From DATCJA01 sp963814955 (GTDB taxonomy: Bacteria; Acidobacteriota; Vicinamibacteria; Vicinamibacterales; UBA2999): a stretch of 64,000 nt of DNA. A model generated the notes under the pieces. It saw nothing but the letters and a program-made list of their open reading frames with translations, did no database searches and had not been told where the DNA came from. Location: assembly GCA_963814955.1 (NCBI GenBank), contig CAWFEX010000008.1, positions 1,116,001-1,180,000 of the forward strand. The letters run 5' to 3'. Shown here piece after piece: positions 17,286 to 26,079 of the stretch. Numbering within the stretch: position 1 is the first letter of the stretch; every line of letters starts with the position of its first letter. A program made the translations under genes and the position numbers.

Positions 17286-18255
17286 CGATGGCCGCAAGTC
17301 GGCCAGACGAGGTGTCGACTTCCACGCGTGTCCCCGGTGTGGTGAAATCGCGATGGACGTACCCGAGCGCAATCGGACCCAGTCGCGGCGAGCTCGCTGC
17401 GCTCGTTATCCATCCGATATCGCGCTCCTCCGACCAGATTTTTGCCGAGCGTGGAGGAACGTTTCCGTCGAGACGGAATCCGACCAGTTTGCGCGCGACC
17501 CGACCGTGTCCGCGATGCAGCACGCGGATGATGACCTCCTGCCCCACGTAGCACCCCTTCGTGAACGAGATCGCCCGGTCCTCGATGCCGGCTTCAAGCG
17601 GGAATCGTGTCCTCGGTCATGTCCACGCCGAAGAGCGGATATCCGGCCTCGACACGAGCCGCTTCCAACATGACCGGATCTGCCTGGGAAACGCCAGCAG
17701 GCTTCCAGGACATGCCTGACGTTCATCTCGTGCGCCGGTGGCACGTATAGCCCGAACCCCGGAACACCCAGCTGACTGACGCGCACCAGCACGAGGGTCG
17801 CCTCGCCAAATTCGGACAGGACTGTTTTGATACTCGGTCCACGCGTCGAGCGTCGGGGCTCCGGCCGACCGCTTCCTGCACCACCGCCGCGGCAGAAGGA
17901 CCGTGAACCCATATCGGGACCAGCGAATCGCGAGAGATCGGAGAGTCTGAACGTCTTCGGTGAACAGAGACTGATCGAGCCGCTGTAAAGTTGCCGTCGC
18001 CAGCTCGGCGGGAACATCGAGCAGGATCATGTCTCCCGATCGAAGACGTGCATGTCGGTGAGCATCCGTCCTTGTGGCGTCAGCCACGCCGCGTAGCACC
18101 CGGTTCCAGGGACAAGGGCGCGAATGTCGTTGGTCAGCAGGCCATGCAGATAGCTCGCGCGGTCTTTGCCGCGGACGAGCGATCGGCGACCGTGGCGCAA
18201 CCGCGCCAATCACGGCCCGCTCTTTGAGAACGCGGTATTCTTCGGCAGGTGTCAT
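17251..18255 (-). CDS. ygfZ: YgfZ/GcvT-domain folate-binding protein, five or more frameshifts
   Basis: Folate-binding protein that helps maintain certain Fe-S enzymes, notably MiaB-type tRNA modification enzymes. The start is ATG 18255 (MTPAEEYRVLKERAVIGA). The recognisable parts are in alternating frames: SLVRGKDRASYLHGLLTNDI, MILLDVPAELATATLQRLDQ, EDVQTL, ATLVLVRVSQLGVPGFGLY, AGYPLFGVDMTEDTIP, and the diagnostic KGCYVGQE near 17550. The last 98 codons are in one clean frame to the stop at 17251. The diagnostic motif makes the family call secure despite the breaks. Confidence 0.82.
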
Positions 18256-18300
18256 GGCCGTGCGGTCGGAAAGGTGTCGCGGCCGTAACCTCGAGTGGTA

Positions 18301-18340
18301 GCCGGAAGCGTCAGGCTTCCGGCCCGCCTTCAGCCGGGCC
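18301..18340. repeat. REP-like double stem-loop
   Basis: GCCGGAAGC-GTCAG-GCTTCCGGC (perfect 9-bp arms, 18301-18323) directly joined to GGCCCG...CGGGCC (18321-18340). It lies in the divergent gap between ygfZ and the hydrolase. No T-run follows. Confidence 0.6.
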
Positions 18341-18364
18341 GGGAACATTGATACGATTCGAGTA

Positions 18365-20067
18365 ATGCCTGTTCGCCATTTTATCTGGGCAGTGTCACTG
18401 CTTCTCGCGGTCGCCTTACGGCTGTCGAGCCGGAGGCGCAGACCGCACCCCAGCCGGTCTCGCGAACCTCGCGCGGCTATACGGTCTTCCTGGCTGGGGC
18501 GGTGGTTGGACGCGAAGACGTCACTGTGGAGTTTACCGCCGACGGCATCGTGATCTCCGGTCAGGGCCGGCTTTCTGGATCGCAGGACGTCGTCATTCGG
18601 CGCGTCGAAGTGAGATACGGCCGCGATTGGACGCCGATCTCGCATACGAGCTCGAAGCCACGGTCAACGGCGGGGAGACCGGACTGTCCACGTCGTTCTC
18701 AAATGGCGCCGCGGTTACGAAAGGGATCGATGGCGGACAGCCCGATCGACCAGACGGATAAGGTCGCCGCCGCGCGCGCTGGTCCTGCCAAACGTCTTCT
18801 TCGGGTCATACGAGGCTTTGACCCGTCGTCTCGTCGCGACGCAGACCGAAAAGGAGTTTCCGGCATTCGTCGGCCCCGCGGCTCAAGGGGTGTTGCGTAT
18901 CACCTCCGCCAGCGTCGAGCAGATGCAGATCGGAACCGCGACGTTGAACATCCGACGGTACGAGCTTGTTTACGCAGGGCCGCGCGGCATGATGGGCGTC
19001 AACGTCTACACGGATGACACCGGTTCGCTGCTGCGCGTGAACATCCCCGCACAGCGCGTGGATGTCATGCGCGACGATCTGGCCTCCGCCACGTCCCGCA
19101 CCGTTGTTTATTCGAATCCAAGCGACGAGGCAGTCACGATTCCTGCCGCGGGCTTCAACCTGGGCGCGACGCTCACCTGGCCCCGCGGCGCGAAGACCTC
19201 TGGCGCCACCGCCCCAGCTTCGAGGCTGCCCGCGGTCGTGTTGCTGGCTGGAGTCGCCGCGAACGAGCGCGATGGCGTCGTCGGCGGCATACCTATCCTC
19301 GGACAGCTTGCGGGCGCGCTCGCAGAAGCGGGCTACGTGGCGGTCCGTTATGACAAGCGCGGTCACGGACAGAGCGGCGGACGGTCCGAGTCGGTGACGC
19401 TTGGCGATCAGGCCGAGGACGCGCTTGCCGTGGTTCGCTGGCTTGGCAACCGGCGCGACATCGATCGCGATCGAATTGCGGTCGTCGGCCACAACGAAGG
19501 CGCGTGGGCCGCGCTGCTGGCAGCGACACGCGAGCGCCGCATCGCGGCCGTGGTCACGATTGCCGCGCCTTCCAGTCCCGGATCGGAGCGTGTCCTCGAA
19601 CAACAGCGCCATGTGCTGGACCGGACCGACATGCCGCCGGCGGAGCGCGTCGCCAAGATCGAGCTGCAAAGTCGAATCAATGCTGCGGTGATGAGTGGAC
19701 GCGGCTGGGAAGCGCTCCCTCCGGAAGTGCGGAAGCAGGCGGATACGCCCTGGTTCCAGAGCTTCCTGACATTCGACCCCGCCCGTGTGATCGGAGACGT
19801 CCGTCAGCCAGTGCTGTTCATGCACGGCGAACTCGACGCCGAAGTGCCCGGTCGCGCATGTGGACCGGCTTGGCGAATTGGCGCAAAAGCAGGGCCGTTC
19901 GAGATCTGTTGCCGTCGTAGCAGTGCGAGGCGTCAATCATCTGCTGACTCCTGCCGTGACCGGCGATGTCAGTCGAGTACGCGTCGCTGCCCAACCGCAA
20001 CGTCAGCGGCGACGTCACGAAGGCGATCAATGAATGGCTGGCAAAAGCCTTTCAGGCCGTGCGGTAG
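18365..20067 (+). CDS. Exported alpha/beta hydrolase, about six frameshifts, nucleophile position Asn
   Basis: N-terminal signal peptide (MPVRHFIWAVSLLLAVAL). A roughly 200-residue beta-rich N-domain follows (VGREDVTVEFTADG, YELEATVNGGETG), then an S9/alpha-beta-hydrolase domain: LPAVVLLAGVAANERDG, YVAVRYDKRGHGQSGGR, the elbow VVGHNEGA, FMHGELDAEVP and the His region VRGVNHLLTP. The usual elbow is GHSEG; here the codon is AAC at about 19492, giving Asn at the nucleophile. Frame shifts occur near 18415, 18640, 18740, 18780, 19848 and 19970. The stop used is TAG 20065-20067, 3 bp before the next ATG. Confidence 0.78.
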
Positions 20068-20070
20068 CCT

Positions 20071-21153
20071 ATGAAGCGTGCTCTGTGCGGGTGCGCAATC
20101 GTCGTGATGCTTGCCGCCGCTGCGCTGGCACAATCACCTGCCGTGCGCAGTAAAGGCCTGACCGAAATCGAAGGTCTCAAGGTTGGCCACCACACGCTGA
20201 CGGAGCGTCCTACCGGCTGCACCGTCGTGTTAGTGGACGGCGAAGGAGTGCCTGGGGGCGTTTCGCAGCGAGGCGCCGCGCCGGGCACTCGGGAAACGGA
20301 TCTCCTGCATCCGCTCAATCTCGTCGACAAGGTCAATGCGATTGTGCTCGCCGGCGGCAGCGCTTTCGGCCTCGATGCGGCTCAGGGAGTAGTTCGCTAC
20401 CTGGAGGAACGAAACATCGGGTGGAAAGTGGGAACGGCGGGGGTCGTGCCGATCGTCCCGTCGGCGATTTTGATGGATCTCTGGTTCGGCGGCGATCCGA
20501 AGATTCGACCCACGGCGGATTGCGGTTACCGGGCAGCGCAGTCCGCGTCGGATTCGCCGGTCGCCGAAGGCAACGTCGGCGCGGGTGCCGGCGCCACGCT
20601 GGGCAAGGTCGCAGGTCGGGAGCGATCGATGAAAGGCGGGATCGGTTCTGCGGCGATAAGGCTCCCGAATGGGCTCGCAGTTGCCGCCCTGGTAGCGGTC
20701 AACGCCATTGGCGACGTGATCGATCCCGCCACCGGGCAGGTCGTCGCCGGCGTCCGCACCGCAGACGGCAAAGCGCTGGCCGACGCCCGTAAGCTGCTCC
20801 GGGACGGCAGTCTGCTGCGGGCCGTCGCTCCGCGTGCGGCCGAGAACACGACGATTGCGGTGGTTGCCACGAACGCACGGCTCACGAAGGCCGACGTCAA
20901 TCGCGTTGCACTGATGGCCGACGACGGGGTTGCGCGGACCAATCATCCCGTCGCACACCATCGGGCGACGGCGACACGGTGTTTCGCACTGGCGACCGGG
21001 CGCTGGTCGGGCGAGGCCGACGCGAGCATCATCGGCGCGCTCGCCGCCGAAGCGCTTTCGGAAGCCATCTTGCGCGCGGCCTCCCAGGCTGCAAGCCTCG
21101 GAGGCCTGCCGTCGGCGCGCGACCTGGGCACCATTCCCGCGCGCTTCAGATAA
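20071..21153 (+). CDS. P1 family peptidase (DmpA/NylC-like), exported
   Basis: 360 residues, intact within a frameshift-rich region. A signal peptide (AIVVMLAAAALAQ) is followed by the P1/S58 fold: GLTEIEGLKVGHHTL, IVLAGGSAFGLDAAQGV, GAGAGATLGKV, LVAVNAIGDVIDP and the cleavage/nucleophile region ENTTIAVVATNARLTKAD. In this family the precursor cleaves itself before a Thr or Ser; the Asn-Thr in NTT matches the NylC-type site (established for that enzyme, inferred here). Activity is aminopeptidase or amidase on beta- or omega-amino amides. It follows the hydrolase by 3 bp and probably shares its transcript. Confidence 0.9.
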   Translation: MKRALCGCAIVVMLAAAALAQSPAVRSKGLTEIEGLKVGHHTLTERPTGCTVVLVDGEGVPGGVSQRGAAPGTRETDLLHPLNLVDKVNAIVLAGGSAFGLDAAQGVVRYLEERNIGWKVGTAGVVPIVPSAILMDLWFGGDPKIRPTADCGYRAAQSASDSPVAEGNVGAGAGATLGKVAGRERSMKGGIGSAAIRLPNGLAVAALVAVNAIGDVIDPATGQVVAGVRTADGKALADARKLLRDGSLLRAVAPRAAENTTIAVVATNARLTKADVNRVALMADDGVARTNHPVAHHRATATRCFALATGRWSGEADASIIGALAAEALSEAILRAASQAASLGGLPSARDLGTIPARFR

Positions 21154-21178
21154 CGAGACCGACTGAAGCGCGCTTTCC

Positions 21179-22600
21179 TTGACGCTTCATCTCGCCCTTC
21201 TCATCGTCTACTCGGTTGGCGTCGTCACGCTCGGACTGTGGACGTCGCGGCTGATTCGCAGCAGCAGCGATTTCTTCGTGGCCGGACGGTCGCTTGGGCC
21301 AGGTCTGATCTTCGCGTCGATGCTCGCCGCCAACATCGGCTCCGGAGCGACGGTTGGCGTCGCGGGACTCGCATACCGCGACGGCATCAGCGCATGGTGG
21401 TGGAGCGGTTCGGCGGGTCTTGCATCGCTCGTGCTCGCGTTCTGGGTAGGGCCGCGCATCTGGACGATTGCGAAACATCATGGGTTCTTCACGACCGGCG
21501 ACTTCCTCGAGTTCCGGTACGGACCCGCCGTTCGTGCCGTCATTACCGTGCTGATTCTGCTTGGGACGCTGGCGATTCTGGCAGGGCAGCTGATCGCGGG
21601 CGCGGCCATTCTGAATGTCGTCACGGGCGCGCCGCGCTGGGTGGGATCGCTTATCGGCGGTTCCATCATGACGATTTATTTCGCTGCGGGCGGCTTGCTT
21701 GGCACCGCAGTCGTCAACAGCGTTCAGCTCGTGGTAATGCTCGGCAGGCTTTGTTATCGCGCTTCCCTTTGCGCTCGATACTGTCGGGCGGACTCGATCA
21801 GCTGTTGTCCGCGTTGCCACCGCATTTCAGTGACGTCGCATTCTCATCCGGACCCGGATCGGGCTGGACTCTGCTCTTCTTGACCGGTCCGGCATTCATC
21901 GTTTCGCCGGGTCTCATTCAGAAATCGTACGGGGCAGCCGAGCGCGCGAGCGCTCCGCGCTGGCGTGGCGCTCAATGCCCTGGCGCTCATGGTCTTCGCG
22001 TTCTTGCCGGTGCTGCTCGGCATGGTTGCTCGCGTGACGCTCCCCGAAATCGACGATCCCAACCTGGTCCTTCCGACGCTTCTGCGCGAACAGCTTCCCG
22101 CATGGCTGGGTGCACTCGCGATGGCGGCGGTGTTCTCCACCGAAGTCGACACATGCGACGCGATTCTGTTCATGATTTCGACATCGGCATCGAAGGACCT
22201 CTACAAGCGGTATCTTCAAGCCTGCGGCGAGCGACGCCGACCTGCTTCGCGTCGCGCGGATCGCCGCCGTCATCGGCGGAACGTGCGGCGTTGTGCTTTC
22301 CATTTACCTGACGACCGTGATAGGCGCGCTGACGATCTTCTATTCGTTTCTCGGCGTCAGCCTGTTCGTGCCGGTTATCGGTGGCCTTTACACGAAGCGT
22401 GCCGGATCGGCGGCTGCGATGGCCGCGATCGTTGTCGGCGTTGGCACGCTGCTCGTCGTGCGGTTCGGATTCGGCAACGAATATCAATGGCTGGATCCGA
22501 CGTTGTCTGGACTGCTTGCTGCCGCCGTTGCCTTTCGCCGCGGTGACTGCGGTGCCGGCATTCGCTTCGACAGACCGCAGACCGCACAGAGACGCTGTGA
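21179..22600 (+). CDS. Sodium:solute symporter family transporter, four or more frameshifts
   Basis: SSS-family transporter with many transmembrane helices. A TTG start at 21179 gives an N-terminus typical of the family (HLALLIVYSVGVVTLGLW). The family core DFFVAGRSLGPGLIFASMLAANIGSG is clear. Frame shifts near 21745, 21785, 21945, 22220 and 22540 separate WTLLFLTGPAFIVSPGLIQKSYGA, LALMVFAFLPVLLGMVARV, MAAVFSTEVDTCDAILFMIS and FYSFLGVSLFVPVIGGLY. The substrate is unknown. The likely stop is TGA 22598-22600; another frame runs on to 22679. The adjacent tartrate/D-malate dehydrogenase gene suggests, weakly, an organic-acid substrate. Confidence 0.8.
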
Positions 22601-22676
22601 TCGAGCTCGAGCACGCGTTGGCGCTGTCACGCTTCCGCTCGTGTTCGCGTCCGTGCGCTCGATAACGGGTCCGGGA

Positions 22677-22682
22677 TAGCAT
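22677..22682 (+). promoter_or_regulatory. -10-like box before dmlA
   Basis: TAGCAT, 9 nt before the ATG at 22692. It fits the leaderless spacing seen at other genes in the window. Confidence 0.4.
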
Positions 22683-22691
22683 TATTGATCG

Positions 22692-23765
22692 ATGAAAACC
22701 TACCGCATAGCAGTGATCGCCGGTGACGGCATCGGCCAGGAAGTGATTCCTGCCGGAATCGAAGTGCTTAAGACCGCCGCATCGCAGGGCGGATTTCGCT
22801 GCGAGCTCACCGAGCTTCCCTGGGGATCGGAGTTCTATCTCCGTCACGGCCGCATGCTCGATGGCGACGCGATCGAGCAGGTTCTCGAGTTCGACGCGAT
22901 CTATCTGGGCGCAATCGGCGATCCGCGTGTCGCCGATCATGTGTCGGCGCGCGAGCTGATCCTTCCGCTCCGGCAGCGCTTCAGGCAGTACGTCAATCTG
23001 AGGCCCATGCGGCTTCTGCCGGGCATCACGTCGCCACTGGCCGGCCGCGGCGCCGCCGACATCGACATGGTGTGCGTTCGCGAGAACTCCGAAGGCGAGT
23101 ACTGCGGAATTGGCGGGCGGCTCCACGTTGGCACACCCGACGAACTGGCCGAACAGACCAGTGTGTTTACGCGGCGCGGCATCGAACGAATCGCGCGATA
23201 CGCGTTTACGTTGGCCAGGTCGCGTCCGCGGAAGCTTCTTGCCAGCGCTACGAAATCAAACGCCCTTCACCATGCGCTCGTCATGTGGGACGAGGTGGTA
23301 GCCGAAGTGGCCAGGGATTTTCCGGACGTCACCTTTCGCAAATATCACGTGGACGCCCTTGCGGCGCGCATGATTACGCATCCGCAGTCGCTCGACGTGA
23401 TCGTCGCGTCCAACCTCTTCGGCGACATTCTGACGGACATTGGATCGGCCATCTCAGGCAGCCTTGGCGTCGGCCCGAGTGGAAACATCAACCCGGATCG
23501 CACCGCACCGTCGATGTTCGAGCCGATTCACGGGTCGGCGCCCGACATCGCCGGCAAGGGCGTGGCGAACCCGATTGCGGCTATCTGGGCGGGAGCCATG
23601 ATGCTCGATCATCTGGGCCACAGGGCTGCGCACGACAGCATCCTTCGCGCGATTGAAGCCGTCATTGGCGACGAACGCGTGAAGACGCCCGATCTTGGCG
23701 GACGTGCAACAACGGCCGACATGACCAGCGCGGTCACGTCGGCCCTGACTGCACAACCCGCCTGA
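22692..23765 (+). CDS. dmlA: Tartrate dehydrogenase / D-malate dehydrogenase (decarboxylating)
   Basis: 357-residue beta-decarboxylating dehydrogenase of the isocitrate/isopropylmalate family. Along its whole length it follows the DmlA/TtuC branch: IAVIAGDGIGQEVIPAG, QYVNLRPMRLLPG, RENSEGEYCGIGGR, FTRRGIERIARYAF, TSATKSN-type KLLASATKSNALH, VASNLFGDILTDIGSA and MFEPIHGSAPDIAGKG. The metal-binding aspartates in the SNLFGDILTD region are present. It converts D-malate or tartrate with NAD and a divalent metal. It is intact, unlike most neighbours. The convergent TonB-domain gene probably ends 6 bp beyond its stop. Confidence 0.88.
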   Translation: MKTYRIAVIAGDGIGQEVIPAGIEVLKTAASQGGFRCELTELPWGSEFYLRHGRMLDGDAIEQVLEFDAIYLGAIGDPRVADHVSARELILPLRQRFRQYVNLRPMRLLPGITSPLAGRGAADIDMVCVRENSEGEYCGIGGRLHVGTPDELAEQTSVFTRRGIERIARYAFTLARSRPRKLLASATKSNALHHALVMWDEVVAEVARDFPDVTFRKYHVDALAARMITHPQSLDVIVASNLFGDILTDIGSAISGSLGVGPSGNINPDRTAPSMFEPIHGSAPDIAGKGVANPIAAIWAGAMMLDHLGHRAAHDSILRAIEAVIGDERVKTPDLGGRATTADMTSAVTSALTAQPA

Positions 23766-23770
23766 CGTAA

Positions 23771-24587
23771 TTACCGCGGCGGCGCCGGCGGGACGGATGG
23801 CGACGGGGGCGAATTCGGCCGCCTGGGCGAAGCTAACGTTCACGCGGATGCGCGTGTCGATCTCGCGCCCGTTCAGTGTCGTCGGCGTGAATTCCCACTC
23901 TCCCACGGCATCAAGCGCCGACCGTTCGAAGGCCGGGTGCGGCGACGACACGACGCGCATGTCCTTCATCTTTCCATCGGTGTCGATCTGTCCTTCGATC
24001 AGCACTGTCCCCTGGATGTCGCTCTCCCTCAGCCCGGGCGGATAGATGGGGCGAACGTCCTTCAATTTGACCGGCGGGCCGATACATCCGCCAACTGCAG
24101 GATTCGGGCAGGGCTTCCTGGCGGGGGCCGGAGCCGTCCTAGCACGAATGCCTGGCGCGGCGGGAGCAGGCTCACCGCGGTCATGCATGACTCTGATCGT
24201 TTCCTGAACAGTGCCAACCCTCAGCGCCACGTGTTTCTGAAGAGTCTCCCCGACACCGACCCTGACACTGTCTCTGAAAGGCTCGAACCCGAGCAACGCG
24301 ACCTCCAGCTGATAGTCGCCTGCCGGCAGCCCCACGAACTCGAAAAAGCCGGTTTGATTCGTTCGCACTTCGTTCTTCGCGCTCGTCTGTACATTCGAGA
24401 GCACCAGCGTGGCATTCGCTAGAACAGCGCCTGTTTCGTCGGTCGCCGTCCCCGATACGGTCGCAAAGCGTGTCTGCGCAAAGGCATCGAGCCCTGCAAC
24501 TGGAATCGTGATGCACAGAAGCGCGGCTGCCACCGCCAGTGCCACGAGCGGCGTAACGGGCTCGCGATTGACGGTATCGTTCAACAT
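23771..24587 (-). CDS. TonB C-terminal-domain protein with regulatory-like beta domain
   Basis: Signal/anchor segment, then a carboxypeptidase-regulatory-like beta-sandwich (ATVSGTATDETGAVLANATLVLSN), a proline/alanine linker, and a TonB C-terminal domain (YPPGLRESDIQGTVLIEGQID, DAVGEWEFTPTTLNG). The start is ATG 24587 behind GGAGG, overlapping the M56 gene by 7 bp. In the given frame the protein would run on to 23454, deep antisense into dmlA. A one-base change in the C5 run near 23806 instead yields a Pro-rich end PSPSVPPAPPR and a TAA at 23771, 6 bp from the dmlA stop. I take that as the real end. Third gene of a BlaI/M56/TonB operon. Confidence 0.8.
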
Positions 24588-25499
24588 GGCACGGACCCTC
24601 CTTTCAAGGCTTGATGGATAGCGCGATCGGCCGGCGCAGGTGACCACACGTGCCGATGCCCCTGAAACGCGCGGGCAATTTCGAGCAGGTGTCTCGCGTA
24701 CGTCTGGCCGTCGATTCCCCTCTTCAGTACGGTGTCGTCGCACGCCTGTTCGCTCTCCTGGCGCAGGCGTCGACAGGCCGTCCATACGATCGGGTTGAAC
24801 CAGTAGACGCACCGAACCATCTCGGCGGCCATCTGAAGAAACCAGTCGCGCCTGCGGATGTGCGCCAGCTCGTGTGCGAGGGCAACGCGGATCCGATCGA
24901 CAGTCCACGTATGAGCCGCGGCCGGCACCATGACTCTTGACTCACGAAGCCCCCACGTCACCAGCAGTGCCGGCCGATCGCTTTTCAGAACGACCGGCGG
25001 CCGTCGCAACCCGTAATCGAGAGCAATGCTCTTCGCCGTTTCGACCCAGGCCCCTTGCAGCAGCGGCGCAGAGCGTGATTCGAGCCAGCGAAGACGAGCC
25101 ACCCCGGCGATCAGCAGTCCCAGTCCGATCAGCGATCCCGCCATCCAAAGCAAGATGAGGAGCTCGACATTCGTCGGGCCGCTATCGGGACTCGGATCTG
25201 TCACCTGAAGCGCCATCGTCGTTTGAACGTTGCCGTCCGAAGCCGGAGACCCGCTGGCCCGGACGATTGGAGTCGCTCCGCCGAGGCTGGTAGACGTCTG
25301 CGTCGAATCGATCCCGAGATCGACGCGCCAGGACGGCACGATGGCCCCGAGCAAGGGGGAAATTGCAGCGCACGCAATCGCCGCGGCGAGAATCCAGTGA
25401 CGCTCTGCTGCTGATCGGCGACGCATCAGCCGTGCTGCACCAAGCGCGACAGAGCACGATGATCGAGACCTTGATTGCAGCATCCAGCAGCACGTTCAT
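24581..25499 (-). CDS. M56 (BlaR1/MecR1-like) membrane metallopeptidase, one frameshift near the 5' end
   Basis: Membrane-embedded zinc protease domain: HEXXH in LAHELAHIRRRDW, and downstream RRLRQESEQACDD carrying the third-ligand region. Transmembrane helices flank residues 25-45 and 105-130. The true start is ATG 25499 (MNVLLDAAIKVSIIVL) with AAAGGAGG upstream and a 4-bp overlap with blaI. The conserved continuation LGAARLMRRRSAAERHW is in the next frame, so an indel lies near 25440. In BlaR1-type systems the protease cleaves the BlaI repressor on signal; here there is no penicillin-binding sensor domain, and a TonB-domain protein follows instead. Confidence 0.85.
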
Positions 25500-25888
25500 C
25501 GCGACCCCTCCTTTCGGGCTTTTTCAATGAGCGCCGCGATGCGTTCGAGCTCTTCGTCTGTCAGTCGGGTGGCATCGCCGCCGAGCAGAGCGGCTACCGC
25601 TTTGGCCGACGAGCCCTCGAAGAATGTCTCCACGAGGTGGCGGACAGCAGACCTGCGCGCGGCATGACGGGGCAGCGCAGGGATGTAGACGTAGCGGAGG
25701 CCTTCGGCCTCGTGCCGAACGTGTCCCTTGGTCTCGAGCACCCTCAATTGCGTGCGAACGGTCGAGTAACTTGGACTTCCCGGCAGCTCATCCATGACTT
25801 CCCCGGCCGTCGCCCGCCCGCGCCGGTAGAGGATGTCCATGATCTGCCGCTCCCGGCGGCTGAGCGCCGCGTGGACTGATTTGGCCAT
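25496..25888 (-). CDS. BlaI/MecI/CopY family repressor
   Basis: 130 residues. N-terminal winged helix (LSRRERQIMDILYRRG, GSPSYSTVRTQLRVLETKG), then a dimerisation helix and the C-terminal DEELERIAALIEKA. It represses its own operon until cleaved by the partner M56 protease. The likely operator is the inverted repeat just upstream. It is the first gene of the operon, intact, and overlaps the M56 start by 4 bp (ATGA). Confidence 0.93.
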   Translation of the reverse strand: MAKSVHAALSRRERQIMDILYRRGRATAGEVMDELPGSPSYSTVRTQLRVLETKGHVRHEAEGLRYVYIPALPRHAARRSAVRHLVETFFEGSSAKAVAALLGGDATRLTDEELERIAALIEKARKEGSR

Positions 25889-25904
25889 GCCCGCCCTCCC
25901 GTGA

Positions 25905-25940
25905 TGTTATTTTTATAACACAAGTGCGATAGAAATAACA
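25905..25940 (-). promoter_or_regulatory. Probable BlaI operator overlapping promoter
   Basis: TGTTAT-TTTT-ATAACA (25905-25920) is a perfect 6-bp inverted repeat with a 4-nt spacer. A second ATAACA half-site lies at 25935-25940. On the minus strand the left element contains a TATAAA-like -10. It stands out as an AT-rich island in GC-rich DNA, directly upstream of blaI. Confidence 0.75.
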
Positions 25941-26079
25941 CCACGGGCAGCCGGTGTCAAGCGCTCGTGTCTGGGCTTTGCACCTGCGGCTCTGGTCGCT
26001 CGTGAATCTGGTTCGTCGCCGCGCCAAAGCCCAACGCCGACGTCTATAGCCCGCTTTGGGGAGTTACTATGTTTTTCAG

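Noticed and set aside
14235..22600. Programmed ribosomal frameshifting
   Set aside because: Breaks occur in ten unrelated genes, in both directions, often in compensating pairs and without consistent slippery sites; sequence error explains them better.
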